In this document: positions 1 to 6,953 of the stretch, in pieces
Layout of the letters: each line of letters starts with the position of its first letter
How positions within the stretch are numbered: position 1 is the first letter of the stretch
DNA from: Crenothrix polyspora
GTDB taxonomy: Bacteria; Pseudomonadota; Gammaproteobacteria; Methylococcales; Methylomonadaceae
Length of the DNA: 12,102 nucleotides
Reading direction: 5' to 3'
NCBI GenBank assembly: GCA_945903675.1
Contig: CAMDOP010000077.1
Location: 1-12,102 of the forward strand
The notes under the pieces: model-generated
What the model was told of the DNA's origin: nothing
What the model saw: only the letters and a program-made list of their open reading frames with translations
The model's database searches: none
Position numbers and translations under genes: made by a program

Positions 1-11
1 AACTCTGCCAT
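1..11 (-). CDS. sdhB: Start of succinate dehydrogenase iron-sulfur subunit SdhB (partial, runs off the left edge)
   Basis: Only the first codons are inside the window: on the minus strand ATG GCA GAG begins at position 11, giving Met-Ala-Glu. The ATG shares its first A with the last base of the sdhA stop codon (TAATG overlap). A good Shine-Dalgarno sequence, GAGAGG, lies at 20-25, eight bases before the ATG and inside the last sdhA codons. SdhB carries the three iron-sulfur clusters that pass electrons from the flavoprotein to quinone and is normally encoded directly after sdhA. The identity therefore rests on position and the start signal; the protein itself cannot be checked here. Confidence 0.7.
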
Positions 12-1795
12 TAGTAAACCCTCTCTTTAGGTGGGATAAAGTCAACTTCGTCGGTTAAGGTATATAAATGTACAGGGCGATAATCAATACTGACCTTATC
101 ATCATCCAGCCAAGTCAAAGTATGTTTAAGCCAATTGGCATCATCTCGCCCAGGATAATCTTCTCTTGCATGACCGCCACGACTTTCCAAACGATTACCA
201 GCAGCATTAATTGCGACACTGGCTTGACTGAGTAAATTATCCAATTCTAAGGTTTCTACTAAATCAGTATTCCAAATCAAGGATTGGTCTTTAACGCCTA
301 CATTAGCAAACGACCGCTTAATATCTGCCATGGCTGCAATACCTTCATCTAGCGTAGTTTGAGTTCTAAATACCGCCGCTTTGTTTTGCATCGTTATTTG
401 CATGGCCAAACGTATCTCAGAGGTGCTAAGTGAACCTTTAGCATTACGAATCTTATCAAAACGTGCCAAGGCCTTATCACAAGCCGTTTTAGCTAGTGTT
501 TTTTGTGCAGTCCCTGGCTTTATCAATTCAGCACAACGAATGGCGGCAGAGCGACCAAACACTACTAAATCTAATAAAGAGTTTGAGCCCAACCGGTTGG
601 CACCATGCACTGAAACGCAGGCAGCTTCACCTACGGCCATTAAGCCAGGCACAACCTTATCGGGGTTGTCACCATCCAACGTCACCACTTCAGCTTTGTA
701 ATTGGTAGGTATTCCGCCCATATTATAATGTACGGTGGGTAATACAGGAATGGGATCTTTGGTAATATCAACACCGGCAAATATTTTTGAAGTTTCCGCG
801 ATACCAGGTAAGCGCTCATTGATGAGTTTTGGATCTAGATGTTCTATATGTAAATATAAGTGATCTTTAAGCTTACCAACTCCGCGCCCCTCTTGAATTT
901 CAATGGTCATTGCACGACTCACCACATCACGAGAAGCTAGATCTTTAGCAGAAGGAGCATATCTATCCATAAATCGTTCGCCTTCGGAATTAGTGAGATA
1001 TCCCCCCTCACCCCTAACGCCTTCAGTAATTAAACAGCCTGAACCATAAATGCCGGTGGGATGAAATTGAATAAATTCCATATCCTGTAAAGGCAAGCCT
1101 GCGCGTAACACCATAGCATTACCATCGCCAGTTACGGTATGAGCTGAGGTACAAGAAAAATAGCTGCGCCCATAACCCCCAGTAGCGAGAATTGTCATGT
1201 GAGCTTTAAATAAATGAAGAGAGCCATCATCCAGACACCATGCCAAAACGCCACGGCACTGACCATCTTCCATAATCAAATCTAATACAATATATTCAAC
1301 AAAAAACTCAGCATTATGCTTTAAAGCTTGTTGGTATAGCGTTTGTAATATGGCATGACCAGTTTTATCAGCCGCAGCGCAAGTTCTTTGTGCTTGACCT
1401 TTGCCGTAATGCGTTGTCATCCCACCAAAAGCGCGTTGATAAATTTTGCCATCCTCAGTTCTAGAAAAAGGCACTCCATAATGTTCTAACTCAATAACTG
1501 CGGCCATTGCTTCACGACACATGTATTCGATGGCATCTTGATCGCCCAGCCAATCTGAACCTTTAACGGTGTCATACATGTGAAAACGCCAGTCATCTTC
1601 ACCCATATTCCCTAGTGCTGCACTAATCCCGCCTTGTGCAGCAACAGTATGACTGCGCGTAGGAAACACTTTTGACAAACAAGCCGTTTTTAATCCTCTT
1701 TCTGCCAAGCCTAGAGTTGCACGTAAGCCTGCCCCACCTGCCCCCACTACAATTACGTCATAGCTATGCTCAATAATTTTATAATCCGCCGACAT
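11..1795 (-). CDS. sdhA: Succinate dehydrogenase flavoprotein subunit SdhA
   Basis: Catalytic subunit of respiratory complex II; it oxidises succinate to fumarate in the TCA cycle and passes electrons to SdhB. The 594 residues match the usual length (588 in E. coli). Visible features: an FAD dinucleotide-binding GAGGAG motif at residues 18-23; the SHTVAAQGG motif with His49, the expected covalent FAD attachment site; FQFHPTG with substrate-site His245; LASRDVV with the catalytic Arg at 289; HYNMGG with His356; and HGANRLGSNSLLDL with Arg401. All key residues are present, so the enzyme should be active. The ATG at 1795 is three bases after the sdhD stop, with an AGG-containing ribosome site inside the end of sdhD. 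It is the third gene of a minus-strand sdhCDAB operon. A fumarate reductase FrdA is less likely, given the SdhC/SdhD anchors next door. Confidence 0.98.
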   Translation of the reverse strand: MSADYKIIEHSYDVIVVGAGGAGLRATLGLAERGLKTACLSKVFPTRSHTVAAQGGISAALGNMGEDDWRFHMYDTVKGSDWLGDQDAIEYMCREAMAAVIELEHYGVPFSRTEDGKIYQRAFGGMTTHYGKGQAQRTCAAADKTGHAILQTLYQQALKHNAEFFVEYIVLDLIMEDGQCRGVLAWCLDDGSLHLFKAHMTILATGGYGRSYFSCTSAHTVTGDGNAMVLRAGLPLQDMEFIQFHPTGIYGSGCLITEGVRGEGGYLTNSEGERFMDRYAPSAKDLASRDVVSRAMTIEIQEGRGVGKLKDHLYLHIEHLDPKLINERLPGIAETSKIFAGVDITKDPIPVLPTVHYNMGGIPTNYKAEVVTLDGDNPDKVVPGLMAVGEAACVSVHGANRLGSNSLLDLVVFGRSAAIRCAELIKPGTAQKTLAKTACDKALARFDKIRNAKGSLSTSEIRLAMQITMQNKAAVFRTQTTLDEGIAAMADIKRSFANVGVKDQSLIWNTDLVETLELDNLLSQASVAINAAGNRLESRGGHAREDYPGRDDANWLKHTLTWLDDDKVSIDYRPVHLYTLTDEVDFIPPKERVY

Positions 1796-1798
1796 AAG

Positions 1799-2179
1799 CT
1801 AACCTATCATTAATATTCGAAACACTGACACTAATGCCGCCAGTACCAGCATGAAGAAACTTATATTAATTGCCCAGACGACAATAATTTTTAAGCCTTC
1901 AGAAGCAACATAATCTTCAATGACCACTTGTAAACCCAAGGCAGCGTGATAAAAAGCGACAAGCACCCAAGCAATAATGCAAACGGCATTACTCGGTATA
2001 TTCATCCAAAGCACTGTTTCTTGATAAGACGCATGAATACTTAAATTTAGGAAAGTAATTAGCCAATAAGATAGTGGGATTAATGCTGCTGCACTTACAC
2101 GCTGCATCCACCAATGCGATGTTCCTGATTTTGCAGAACCCAAACCACGCACTTTAGCCAATGGCGATCGATAATCCAT
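1799..2179 (-). CDS. sdhD: Succinate dehydrogenase membrane anchor subunit SdhD
   Basis: Small hydrophobic anchor of complex II in the inner membrane; with SdhC it holds heme b and forms the ubiquinone site. I start it at the ATG at 2179 (126 residues), because GGAG at 2185-2188 then sits five bases upstream. An upstream in-frame GTG at 2185 would overlap that ribosome site. Three membrane segments are visible, at about residues 28-48, 64-85 and 98-120. The segment FYHAALGLQVVIEDY contains His78 and the pair Asp89-Tyr90. These are spaced exactly as E. coli His71 (heme ligand) and Asp82-Tyr83 (quinone site). The gap to sdhC is 13 bases and to sdhA three bases, so the genes are cotranscribed. 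Confidence 0.95.
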   Translation of the reverse strand: MDYRSPLAKVRGLGSAKSGTSHWWMQRVSAAALIPLSYWLITFLNLSIHASYQETVLWMNIPSNAVCIIAWVLVAFYHAALGLQVVIEDYVASEGLKIIVVWAINISFFMLVLAALVSVFRILMIG

Positions 2180-2192
2180 AAACACTCCAGAA

Positions 2193-2570
2193 TTAAATAA
2201 ACAGTAACATAATTATGGTAATAACTAAGGAGATACAAAGTTCAATCAGAGCATATCGATTCATGGTGTCACGATCAAAGCTTTTTCCCGCATCCCAAAT
2301 TAAATGCCGTACACCGTGACATAGATGAAATATTAACGCGTAGCTAAATCCCCAATAAATTAATATTATTGGCCAGAAAGCCCAAAGTACTTGCAGGCTG
2401 TTGTAAGATTCTGGTCCAGCAGCAATAGCTGACAAAATAACAACAATAAATATTAACCCTACCGATAATAGTACGCCGGTGATTCGATGAGAAATTGAAA
2501 TGATGCCTGTTAAAGGCAGCCTATAGACTTGTAAATGTGGCGAAGTAGGTCTATTGCTTGGTGAGGCCAT
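2193..2570 (-). CDS. sdhC: Succinate dehydrogenase cytochrome b556 subunit SdhC
   Basis: First gene of the sdh operon and the larger membrane anchor of complex II, contributing to heme b and ubiquinone binding. The 125 residues fit the family. The N-terminus has the signature RPTSPHLQVYRLPLTGIIS, followed by SISHRITG, where Ser25 and Arg29 match the quinone-site Ser27 and Arg31 of E. coli. In HLCHGVRHLIWD, His82 lies seven residues before the conserved GxRH histidine (His89), which is the position of the E. coli heme ligand His84. Three membrane helices occur at about 22-48, 62-86 and 105-125. The ATG at 2570 has only a weak ribosome site (TGGA about eight bases upstream). Confidence 0.97.
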   Translation of the reverse strand: MASPSNRPTSPHLQVYRLPLTGIISISHRITGVLLSVGLIFIVVILSAIAAGPESYNSLQVLWAFWPIILIYWGFSYALIFHLCHGVRHLIWDAGKSFDRDTMNRYALIELCISLVITIIMLLFI

Positions 2571-2802
2571 GGATAATCCAGTAAGTGGTTGGGATTAATA
2601 CAATCATCAATCTAATCATTACTATGACCAAATTTATTAATACCCATGTAAATACTTTTTAAACATCAGGTATCTAGCACTATTGAAAAGACTGACTTCT
2701 ATCACTTGTGCTTTTTCAACCTGATTGTAATGCAGGTTGAAATATTAGTTTTAAGATATAACGCTAGGTAATATTTTATAAAAAAATCTACTGCGAAAAC
2801 AT
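2571..2802 (-). promoter_or_regulatory. Leader and promoter region of the sdhCDAB operon (no gene seen)
   Basis: These 232 bases lie between the stop of the PepSY-like gene and the sdhC start, both on the minus strand. The region is AT-rich, has no convincing reading frame, and should hold the sdh promoter. I could not settle on one sigma-70 pair: TTTACA occurs on the minus strand near 2647-2652 but lacks a -10 at good spacing. A perfect inverted repeat sits at 2714-2742 and is listed separately. No clear intrinsic terminator follows the upstream gene, so read-through into sdh is possible. Confidence 0.4.
2714..2742. repeat. Perfect 10-bp inverted repeat between the PepSY-like gene and sdhC
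   Basis: TTTCAACCTG at 2714-2723 is followed, after a 9-base loop, by its exact reverse complement CAGGTTGAAA at 2733-2742. On the minus strand (the direction of both flanking genes) the hairpin is followed by AAAAG rather than a T-run, so it is not a standard terminator. It could be an operator, an RNA hairpin in the sdh leader, or a processing site. Confidence 0.55.
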
Positions 2803-3276
2803 TTAATTACGTTCTTTTTGACTAATTGCACCAGTACGATCAATAACAACACTCCAATCAGTGCCGCCAGCATTAATTACCAAGTCATATTCTTCACCTA
2901 CACCATTTGGGTTGACTATCAATACGGAGTCTTTAACTGTGTAAGTATCAAACATGGCCTTTAAATTATCAGAAGCAATCGCAGGCAACATATTGGCACC
3001 TTGAACATTATCGGCATTAACAAAGAAATGACCATTGGGTCTATACAACTCAATTAATTTTTCTTTATCTTTCTCTACTTTAAACATGATTTCATATACG
3101 GTTTGTTTAAAGTGCGTTTTCTTTGCCGCACTAAATTCTATCGCATTTGGGTGTTTCTTATAAAATTGATCCATTATAGGCGTAGGAATAGCCTCTTTAG
3201 ATACTACCTCTGCTTGTGCAGAAACTGAAGTCAGTGCCAATACTAATAAACTGATATTTAATACATAGTTACGCAT
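2803..3276 (-). CDS. Exported PepSY-like (DUF2874/BLIP-like) periplasmic protein
   Basis: A small secreted protein of unknown function. I start it at the ATG at 3276 (157 residues), since AGGA at 3286-3289 lies nine bases upstream; an in-frame TTG at 3297 would put this ribosome site inside the gene. Residues 1-22 form a signal peptide (hydrophobic core LNISLLVLALTSV, cleavage after SAQA). The mature part shows the PepSY-like pattern of an amphipathic helix, PTPIMDQFYKKHPNA, followed by beta strands containing YEIMFKVEKD and KLIELYRPNGHFF; a second, weaker copy may lie at about residues 97-157. Such domains occur in periplasmic proteins of unclear role, sometimes as inhibitors or sensors. No catalytic motif is seen. 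A Fur-like site overlaps its promoter, suggesting iron control. The family call is from pattern only. Confidence 0.65.
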   Translation of the reverse strand: MRNYVLNISLLVLALTSVSAQAEVVSKEAIPTPIMDQFYKKHPNAIEFSAAKKTHFKQTVYEIMFKVEKDKEKLIELYRPNGHFFVNADNVQGANMLPAIASDNLKAMFDTYTVKDSVLIVNPNGVGEEYDLVINAGGTDWSVVIDRTGAISQKERN

Positions 3277-3313
3277 GTTTTTTATTCCTGTAATCAATGG
3301 GTTAGTGGTATAT

Positions 3314-3357
3314 TCTACTGATAATCATTATATTAGTTTTCAGCGTTTTTTCCTCAA
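3314..3357 (-). promoter_or_regulatory. Promoter of the PepSY-like gene with overlapping Fur-box-like operator
   Basis: On the minus strand a consensus -10 TATAAT occupies 3332-3327. A -35-like TTGAGG lies at 3357-3352, with a long 19-base spacer. Overlapping the -10 on the plus strand, 3314-3332 matches the 19-bp E. coli Fur consensus at 15 of 19 positions, including the uninterrupted core GATAATCATTAT (3320-3331). In the 7-1-7 view, TGATAAT-C-ATTATAT matches 12 of 14 arm positions. Binding here would block RNA polymerase, as expected for iron repression. Confidence 0.45.
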
Positions 3358-3375
3358 CAATTATTGCACCTTAGT

Positions 3376-3394
3376 CGCTTTATAAAAGCGCTTT
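3376..3394. repeat. Short palindromic hairpin downstream of bamD
   Basis: CGCTTT (3376-3381) and AAAGCG (3385-3390) form a perfect 6-bp stem with a 3-base loop, and AAAGCGCTTT (3385-3394) is itself a 10-bp palindrome. It lies just after the bamD stop on the minus strand. It lacks a following T-run, so it is at best a weak terminator or a 3'-end stabilising hairpin. Confidence 0.35.
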
Positions 3395-3415
3395 CTATAT
3401 AAACTTAGTGTGTGA

Positions 3416-4264
3416 CTATTTTTCAAGCCCAATAAAGTCCCAAATTTTATGAGAGATAGTTGATGCATTATGTTCAGGTATGGGAGGGCCTTTAGGATAA
3501 TTAAGTTCATAGACACGAAGCGTATCATTTGCCAACTCATTCATGCCTAATTTAGTGTAGGATTCTTGTAAGGCAAGCAAAGCATAAGGAACAGCAGCAG
3601 TTCCTTGATACTTATCAATAACACTAGAGGCTCTATCCACTGCAGCTACATAAGCCTTACGCTTAATATAATATCGAGCTACATGTACTTCATACATGGC
3701 CATATTACTTTTAAGAGCAATCATTCGTAATCTTGAGTCTGGAACATACTTACTTTGCGGGAAACGACGCACCAACTCTTCAAAATTAATTAAGGCATCA
3801 TTAGCTGCACCTGGGTCTCGTTGCGAGGTATCTGTAGGTAAAAATCGATCAATAAAACCAATATCACGATTATAATTCACCAAACCTTTCAAATAATAAG
3901 CATAATCTACCCCAGGACTACGAGGATTTGTTTTTATAAAACGATCAGCGGCAGCAATTGCCGAATCTGCATCACCATTTTTATAATAAGCATAAGCAAC
4001 ATCCAACTGTGTTTGAGCAGCATCTGCACCAAATGGATTTCGAGATTCTATGGCCTCATAAATTTTGGTGGCTTTCTCGTAACTGCCGCTATCCACTGCA
4101 GCTTTAGCTTCTGTACGAAATTTTTCTGCACTCCAATCAGCATATTCATCCTTATCCTTTGATGAACTAGAGTCACCTGAAAATAGATCTTTAAGAGACG
4201 AACAGCCTTCAAGAGACAGTCCCAAACAGACAATAATTAAAAATTTTATTAAAATTAATCGCAT
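3416..4264 (-). CDS. bamD: Outer membrane protein assembly factor BamD (ComL/YfiO lipoprotein)
   Basis: Essential lipoprotein of the BAM complex; with BamA it inserts beta-barrel proteins into the outer membrane from the periplasmic side. Residues 1-20 are a lipoprotein signal with lipobox LEGC, giving lipidated Cys21. A Ser/Asp/Lys-rich linker (about residues 22-42) follows, then tetratricopeptide-type helices from about 45 to 265, including YADWSAEKFRTEAK and the YAYYKNGD and YAYYLKGL repeats. The segment FIDRFLPTDTSQRDP (137-151) corresponds to the conserved loop GFFGVDRSDRDP of E. coli. Length is 282 against 245 in E. coli; the excess includes the linker and the C-terminal tail. It stands divergent from rluD-pgeF, the same order as yfiO and rluD-yfiH in E. 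coli. The ATG at 4264 lacks a strong ribosome site. Confidence 0.95.
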   Translation of the reverse strand: MRLILIKFLIIVCLGLSLEGCSSLKDLFSGDSSSSKDKDEYADWSAEKFRTEAKAAVDSGSYEKATKIYEAIESRNPFGADAAQTQLDVAYAYYKNGDADSAIAAADRFIKTNPRSPGVDYAYYLKGLVNYNRDIGFIDRFLPTDTSQRDPGAANDALINFEELVRRFPQSKYVPDSRLRMIALKSNMAMYEVHVARYYIKRKAYVAAVDRASSVIDKYQGTAAVPYALLALQESYTKLGMNELANDTLRVYELNYPKGPPIPEHNASTISHKIWDFIGLEK

Positions 4265-4320
4265 AGTACCAACGACACGTTGTAATATTAGAGGTTTTCT
4301 CGCAGAATGAACGACGATAC

Positions 4321-4370
4321 TTTAAAGTTAGGTATTTAGCGAGTATAACTTAACAATACGTTATTCAGAA
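4321..4370. promoter_or_regulatory. Divergent bamD / rluD promoters with overlapping -10 elements
   Basis: On the plus strand, TTTAAA (4321-4326), a 17-base spacer and TATAAC (4344-4349) form a plausible sigma-70 promoter for rluD. On the minus strand, TTCTGA (4370-4365), a 17-base spacer and TATACT (4347-4342) form a candidate bamD promoter. The two -10 boxes share four bases. The -35 elements are weak matches, so this is a prediction from consensus alone. Confidence 0.35.
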
Positions 4371-4379
4371 GAACTAGTT

Positions 4380-5324
4380 ATGACACGATTAACGGCAGAA
4401 GTGCCTTACGAAATGGCTGGCATGCGTTTAGACCAAGTGCTAGCCGAATTATTTGCAGACTATTCACGCAGCAAACTGCAAATTTGGGTTAAATCTGGGC
4501 GCGTACATGTCAATGATTTAATTCTAAAACCTAAAGATAAACTTGAAGGTGGTGAAATAATTTCTTTAGATGCTGAGGCAGAAATAGTAATAACGTCTAA
4601 AGCAGAACCCATTTCCTTAGATATTGTTTTTGAAGACGTTAGTTTACTTATAGTCAATAAACCTGCTGGAATGGTGGTACATCCTGCCGTTGGCAACTGG
4701 AATGGTACATTATTAAATGCCTTACTTAACCATGAGTCTTCTTTAGAAACATTACCTAGAGCAGGCATCGTCCACAGAATAGACAAGGAAACCAGCGGTC
4801 TTTTAATGATTGCTAAAACTTTACAAGCCCATAATAGTTTGACGCAACAACTCCAAGAAAGGACTATTGTTAGGGAATACTTAGCCATTAGCCGGGGACG
4901 CATGACAGCCGGAGGAACAGTTGACGAGCCTATTGCTAGGCATCCTACTGATCGAAAACGCTACGCCGTTAAGGAATCTGGAAAATTTGCTGTCACGCAC
5001 TATCGTGTAGTGAAGCGTTTTACTCGACACACACTCATTCAAGTTAAACTTGAAACCGGACGTACCCATCAAATTCGTGTGCATATGGCGCATATTCGCT
5101 ATCCATTATTAGGCGATCAAGTCTATGGTGGTCGATTCCAAATGCCTGCTGATTGCAGCGAGCAACTAGAAAAAGAATTGCGTAGCTTTAAGCGTCAAGC
5201 TTTACATGCTGCAAAATTAGGATTGCTTCACCCTATTACTAATGAATATTGTGAATGGGAGCAAGCTATGCCTGATGATATGGTGCGTCTTCTTGATGCT
5301 CTAACGGATAATGAGCAAGAATAA
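4380..5324 (+). CDS. rluD: 23S rRNA pseudouridine synthase RluD (U1911/1915/1917)
   Basis: Isomerises uridines in helix 69 of 23S rRNA to pseudouridine, a step needed for normal 50S maturation. An S4 RNA-binding domain spans about residues 14-75 (MRLDQVLAELFADYSRSKLQ and GRVHVNDL are typical). The RsuA/RluA catalytic domain follows, with NKPAGMVVHP at 93-102 and the active-site motif HRIDKETSGLLMIAK, placing the catalytic Asp at 135 (Asp139 in E. coli). The substrate-binding motif ETGRTHQIRVHMAHI is intact. Length is 314 residues against 326 in E. coli. RluD is preferred over RluC because of the following pgeF gene and the divergent bamD. Its end overlaps pgeF by 14 bases, implying translational coupling. 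Confidence 0.94.
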   Translation: MTRLTAEVPYEMAGMRLDQVLAELFADYSRSKLQIWVKSGRVHVNDLILKPKDKLEGGEIISLDAEAEIVITSKAEPISLDIVFEDVSLLIVNKPAGMVVHPAVGNWNGTLLNALLNHESSLETLPRAGIVHRIDKETSGLLMIAKTLQAHNSLTQQLQERTIVREYLAISRGRMTAGGTVDEPIARHPTDRKRYAVKESGKFAVTHYRVVKRFTRHTLIQVKLETGRTHQIRVHMAHIRYPLLGDQVYGGRFQMPADCSEQLEKELRSFKRQALHAAKLGLLHPITNEYCEWEQAMPDDMVRLLDALTDNEQE

Positions 5325-6066
5325 GTACTGGCTAGTTCCAGACTGGCCAGCTCCTGCCAATATCCATGCTGCAACCACTTTACGTTTAGGTGGAGTCAGC
5401 AAAGAGCCCTACTTAAGCTTAAATCCTGCAACTCATGTTAATGATTTAAAAGAGTGTGTATTACAAAATAGAAAGATAATCCGCGATATGTTAAGCCTTC
5501 CGGCTGAACCAGTATGGCTAGATCAAATTCATAGCAATCATATAATTAAGGCTGAAATAGGAAATACGCCTCAACAGGCTGATGCCAGTTATTCATTTGA
5601 ATCAGGCGTAGTTTGTGCCGTGATGACAGCTGATTGCTTGCCTTTATTGATTTGTTCTAAAGATGGTCAGAAAATAGCTGCCATTCACGCAGGTTGGCGT
5701 GGATTATTAACAGGCGTGATAGCTAACAGCATTTCCGAAATAGCCTCCAAAACTCCTATTACTAAGTGCACTGAACTTTTAATTTGGCTAGGTCCTGCCA
5801 TTGGAGCTAAATGCTTTGAAGTTGGAACTGAGGTATTCGACGCTTTCATGAATAAATCAAATCTTTATGAAAAAGCGTTTAAGAAGCAACATAACAGCAA
5901 ATACTTAGCTGATATTTACCAATTAGCAAGAATTGAGCTAAATACCCTAGGCATCAGTAATATTTATGGCGGCACCTACTGCACTATGACGGATAACGAA
6001 CGCTTTTTTTCTTATCGACGAGATAACCAAACTGGACGCATGGCAACATTAATATGGAAAAATTAG
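5311..6066 (+). CDS. pgeF: Peptidoglycan editing factor PgeF (YfiH, multicopper polyphenol oxidase/LACC1 family)
   Basis: Cytoplasmic zinc protein of the YfiH/DUF152 family. In E. coli it is reported to remove cytoplasmic UDP-MurNAc carrying L-Ser in place of L-Ala, preventing its entry into the wall; relatives show purine nucleoside phosphorylase or laccase-like activity. The 251 residues fit the family. Expected metal ligands are present: His74 (QIHSNH), Cys109 (TADCLPLL) and His126 (AAIHAGWRG). The conserved GGVSKEPYLSLN, GPAIGAKCFEVG and GGTYCTMTDNERFFSYRRD segments are also present. The ATG at 5311 lies inside rluD, and the upstream site is poor, so translation probably depends on coupling with rluD. 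The ZIP transporter gene begins four bases after its stop. Confidence 0.93.
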   Translation: MSKNKYWLVPDWPAPANIHAATTLRLGGVSKEPYLSLNPATHVNDLKECVLQNRKIIRDMLSLPAEPVWLDQIHSNHIIKAEIGNTPQQADASYSFESGVVCAVMTADCLPLLICSKDGQKIAAIHAGWRGLLTGVIANSISEIASKTPITKCTELLIWLGPAIGAKCFEVGTEVFDAFMNKSNLYEKAFKKQHNSKYLADIYQLARIELNTLGISNIYGGTYCTMTDNERFFSYRRDNQTGRMATLIWKN

Positions 6067-6070
6067 CATA

Positions 6071-6898
6071 ATGAATTTATTGGTATTAATCATCATTTTT
6101 ACCGCAATTGGCGGAATATTAAGCATAATGGCCGCCGCCGTTTTTTTATTGCTACCTGAGCAGCAAAGGAAAGCTATGTTGCCTCATGGCATTAGTTTTG
6201 CCATAGGCGCACTTTTAGCCGTTGCATTTTGGGGTCTTATTCCTGAAGCCTTTGAGAAAGTTAAGCCTGATCAGTTTCAAATACTGTCCGGTACCATCTT
6301 AGCTGGAATCTTAGGTTTTTTTACACTAGAAAAATTATTAATCTGGAGACATTGTCATTCTGGTAGCTGTGAAGCACATGGCGATGATAATGAGCATGCT
6401 CACAAACATAACCACAGCAACGCAAAATCAGCTGGCTCATTAATAATTCTAGGCGACAGTATTCATAACTTTGTGGACGGCATTTTAATAGCTGCGGCAT
6501 TTTTAACTGATGTACAACTAGGCATAGTGACCAGCTTAGCAGTTGCCGCACACGAAATCCCTCAAGAAGTAGGTGATTTTGCTATATTATTAGATAGTGG
6601 TTATTCTAGAGGAAAAGCTCTTTTTTATAATATGTTAGCTAGTTTAACGACTGTACTTGGGGGTATTTTAGCTTACTTTAGCTTAGAAAATTTGCATAGC
6701 AGCCTTCCATTCTTCTTGGCTTTAGCTGCTTCCAGCTTTATTTATATTGCAGTTGCTGACTTAATACCGACATTACATAAAAAAACAGATATAAAAACCT
6801 CACTTCAACAAATTGTTTTAATTGCAGCAGGCGTTTTTTTAATTTGTTATTTGCATGATATTGCTCATAGCATGACGGGAAACCTCGCTCAATCTTAA
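6071..6898 (+). CDS. ZIP family divalent metal transporter (zinc/iron permease)
   Basis: Inner-membrane carrier that moves Zn(II), and in some members Fe(II) or Mn(II), into the cytoplasm. Of the 275 residues, about eight hydrophobic segments are visible, starting with LLVLIIIFTAIGGILSIM. The metal path signatures are intact: HNFVDG in TM4 (His132, Asn133, Asp136) and HEIPQEVGD in TM5 (His161, Glu162, Glu166, Asp169). Between TM3 and TM4, residues 94-115 form a His/Cys-rich loop containing HCHSGSC and HAHKHNH, typical of ZIP cytosolic metal-sensing loops. The gene is the third in the rluD-pgeF transcript, four bases after pgeF, and ends just before a hairpin terminator. Substrate choice between zinc and iron cannot be read from sequence. 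Confidence 0.92.
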   Translation: MNLLVLIIIFTAIGGILSIMAAAVFLLLPEQQRKAMLPHGISFAIGALLAVAFWGLIPEAFEKVKPDQFQILSGTILAGILGFFTLEKLLIWRHCHSGSCEAHGDDNEHAHKHNHSNAKSAGSLIILGDSIHNFVDGILIAAAFLTDVQLGIVTSLAVAAHEIPQEVGDFAILLDSGYSRGKALFYNMLASLTTVLGGILAYFSLENLHSSLPFFLALAASSFIYIAVADLIPTLHKKTDIKTSLQQIVLIAAGVFLICYLHDIAHSMTGNLAQS

Positions 6899-6905
6899 AT
6901 AATAC

Positions 6906-6943
6906 GCGAAAGACTTAGCAGCCTAAATCTTTCGCCTTTCTCT
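6906..6943. terminator. Hairpin terminator between ZIP gene and pgm (convergent)
   Basis: GCGAAAGA (6906-6913) pairs with TCTTTCGC (6928-6935). After one C-A mismatch, TTAG (6915-6918) pairs with CTAA (6923-6926) around a CAGC loop. The plus-strand run CTTTCTCT follows. The T-run is imperfect on both strands, so the site may act weakly for the plus-strand operon and for pgm coming from the other side. Confidence 0.6.
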
Positions 6944-6953
6944 ACATTCACAC

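Noticed and set aside
381..708. Two overlapping plus-strand reading frames of 106 and 70 codons
   Set aside because: They lie antisense inside sdhA, whose protein is complete and conserved. Their translations show no family pattern, and neither has a ribosome site.
2590..2640. Repeated ATCAT / TAATCAT motifs upstream of sdhC considered as a second Fur site
   Set aside because: The best alignment matches the 19-bp consensus at only about 12 positions with no long core, which is easily reached by chance in AT-rich DNA.
4460..4903. 147-codon minus-strand frame opposite rluD
   Set aside because: RluD on the other strand has all its motifs across this region. The antisense product looks like a random low-complexity translation.
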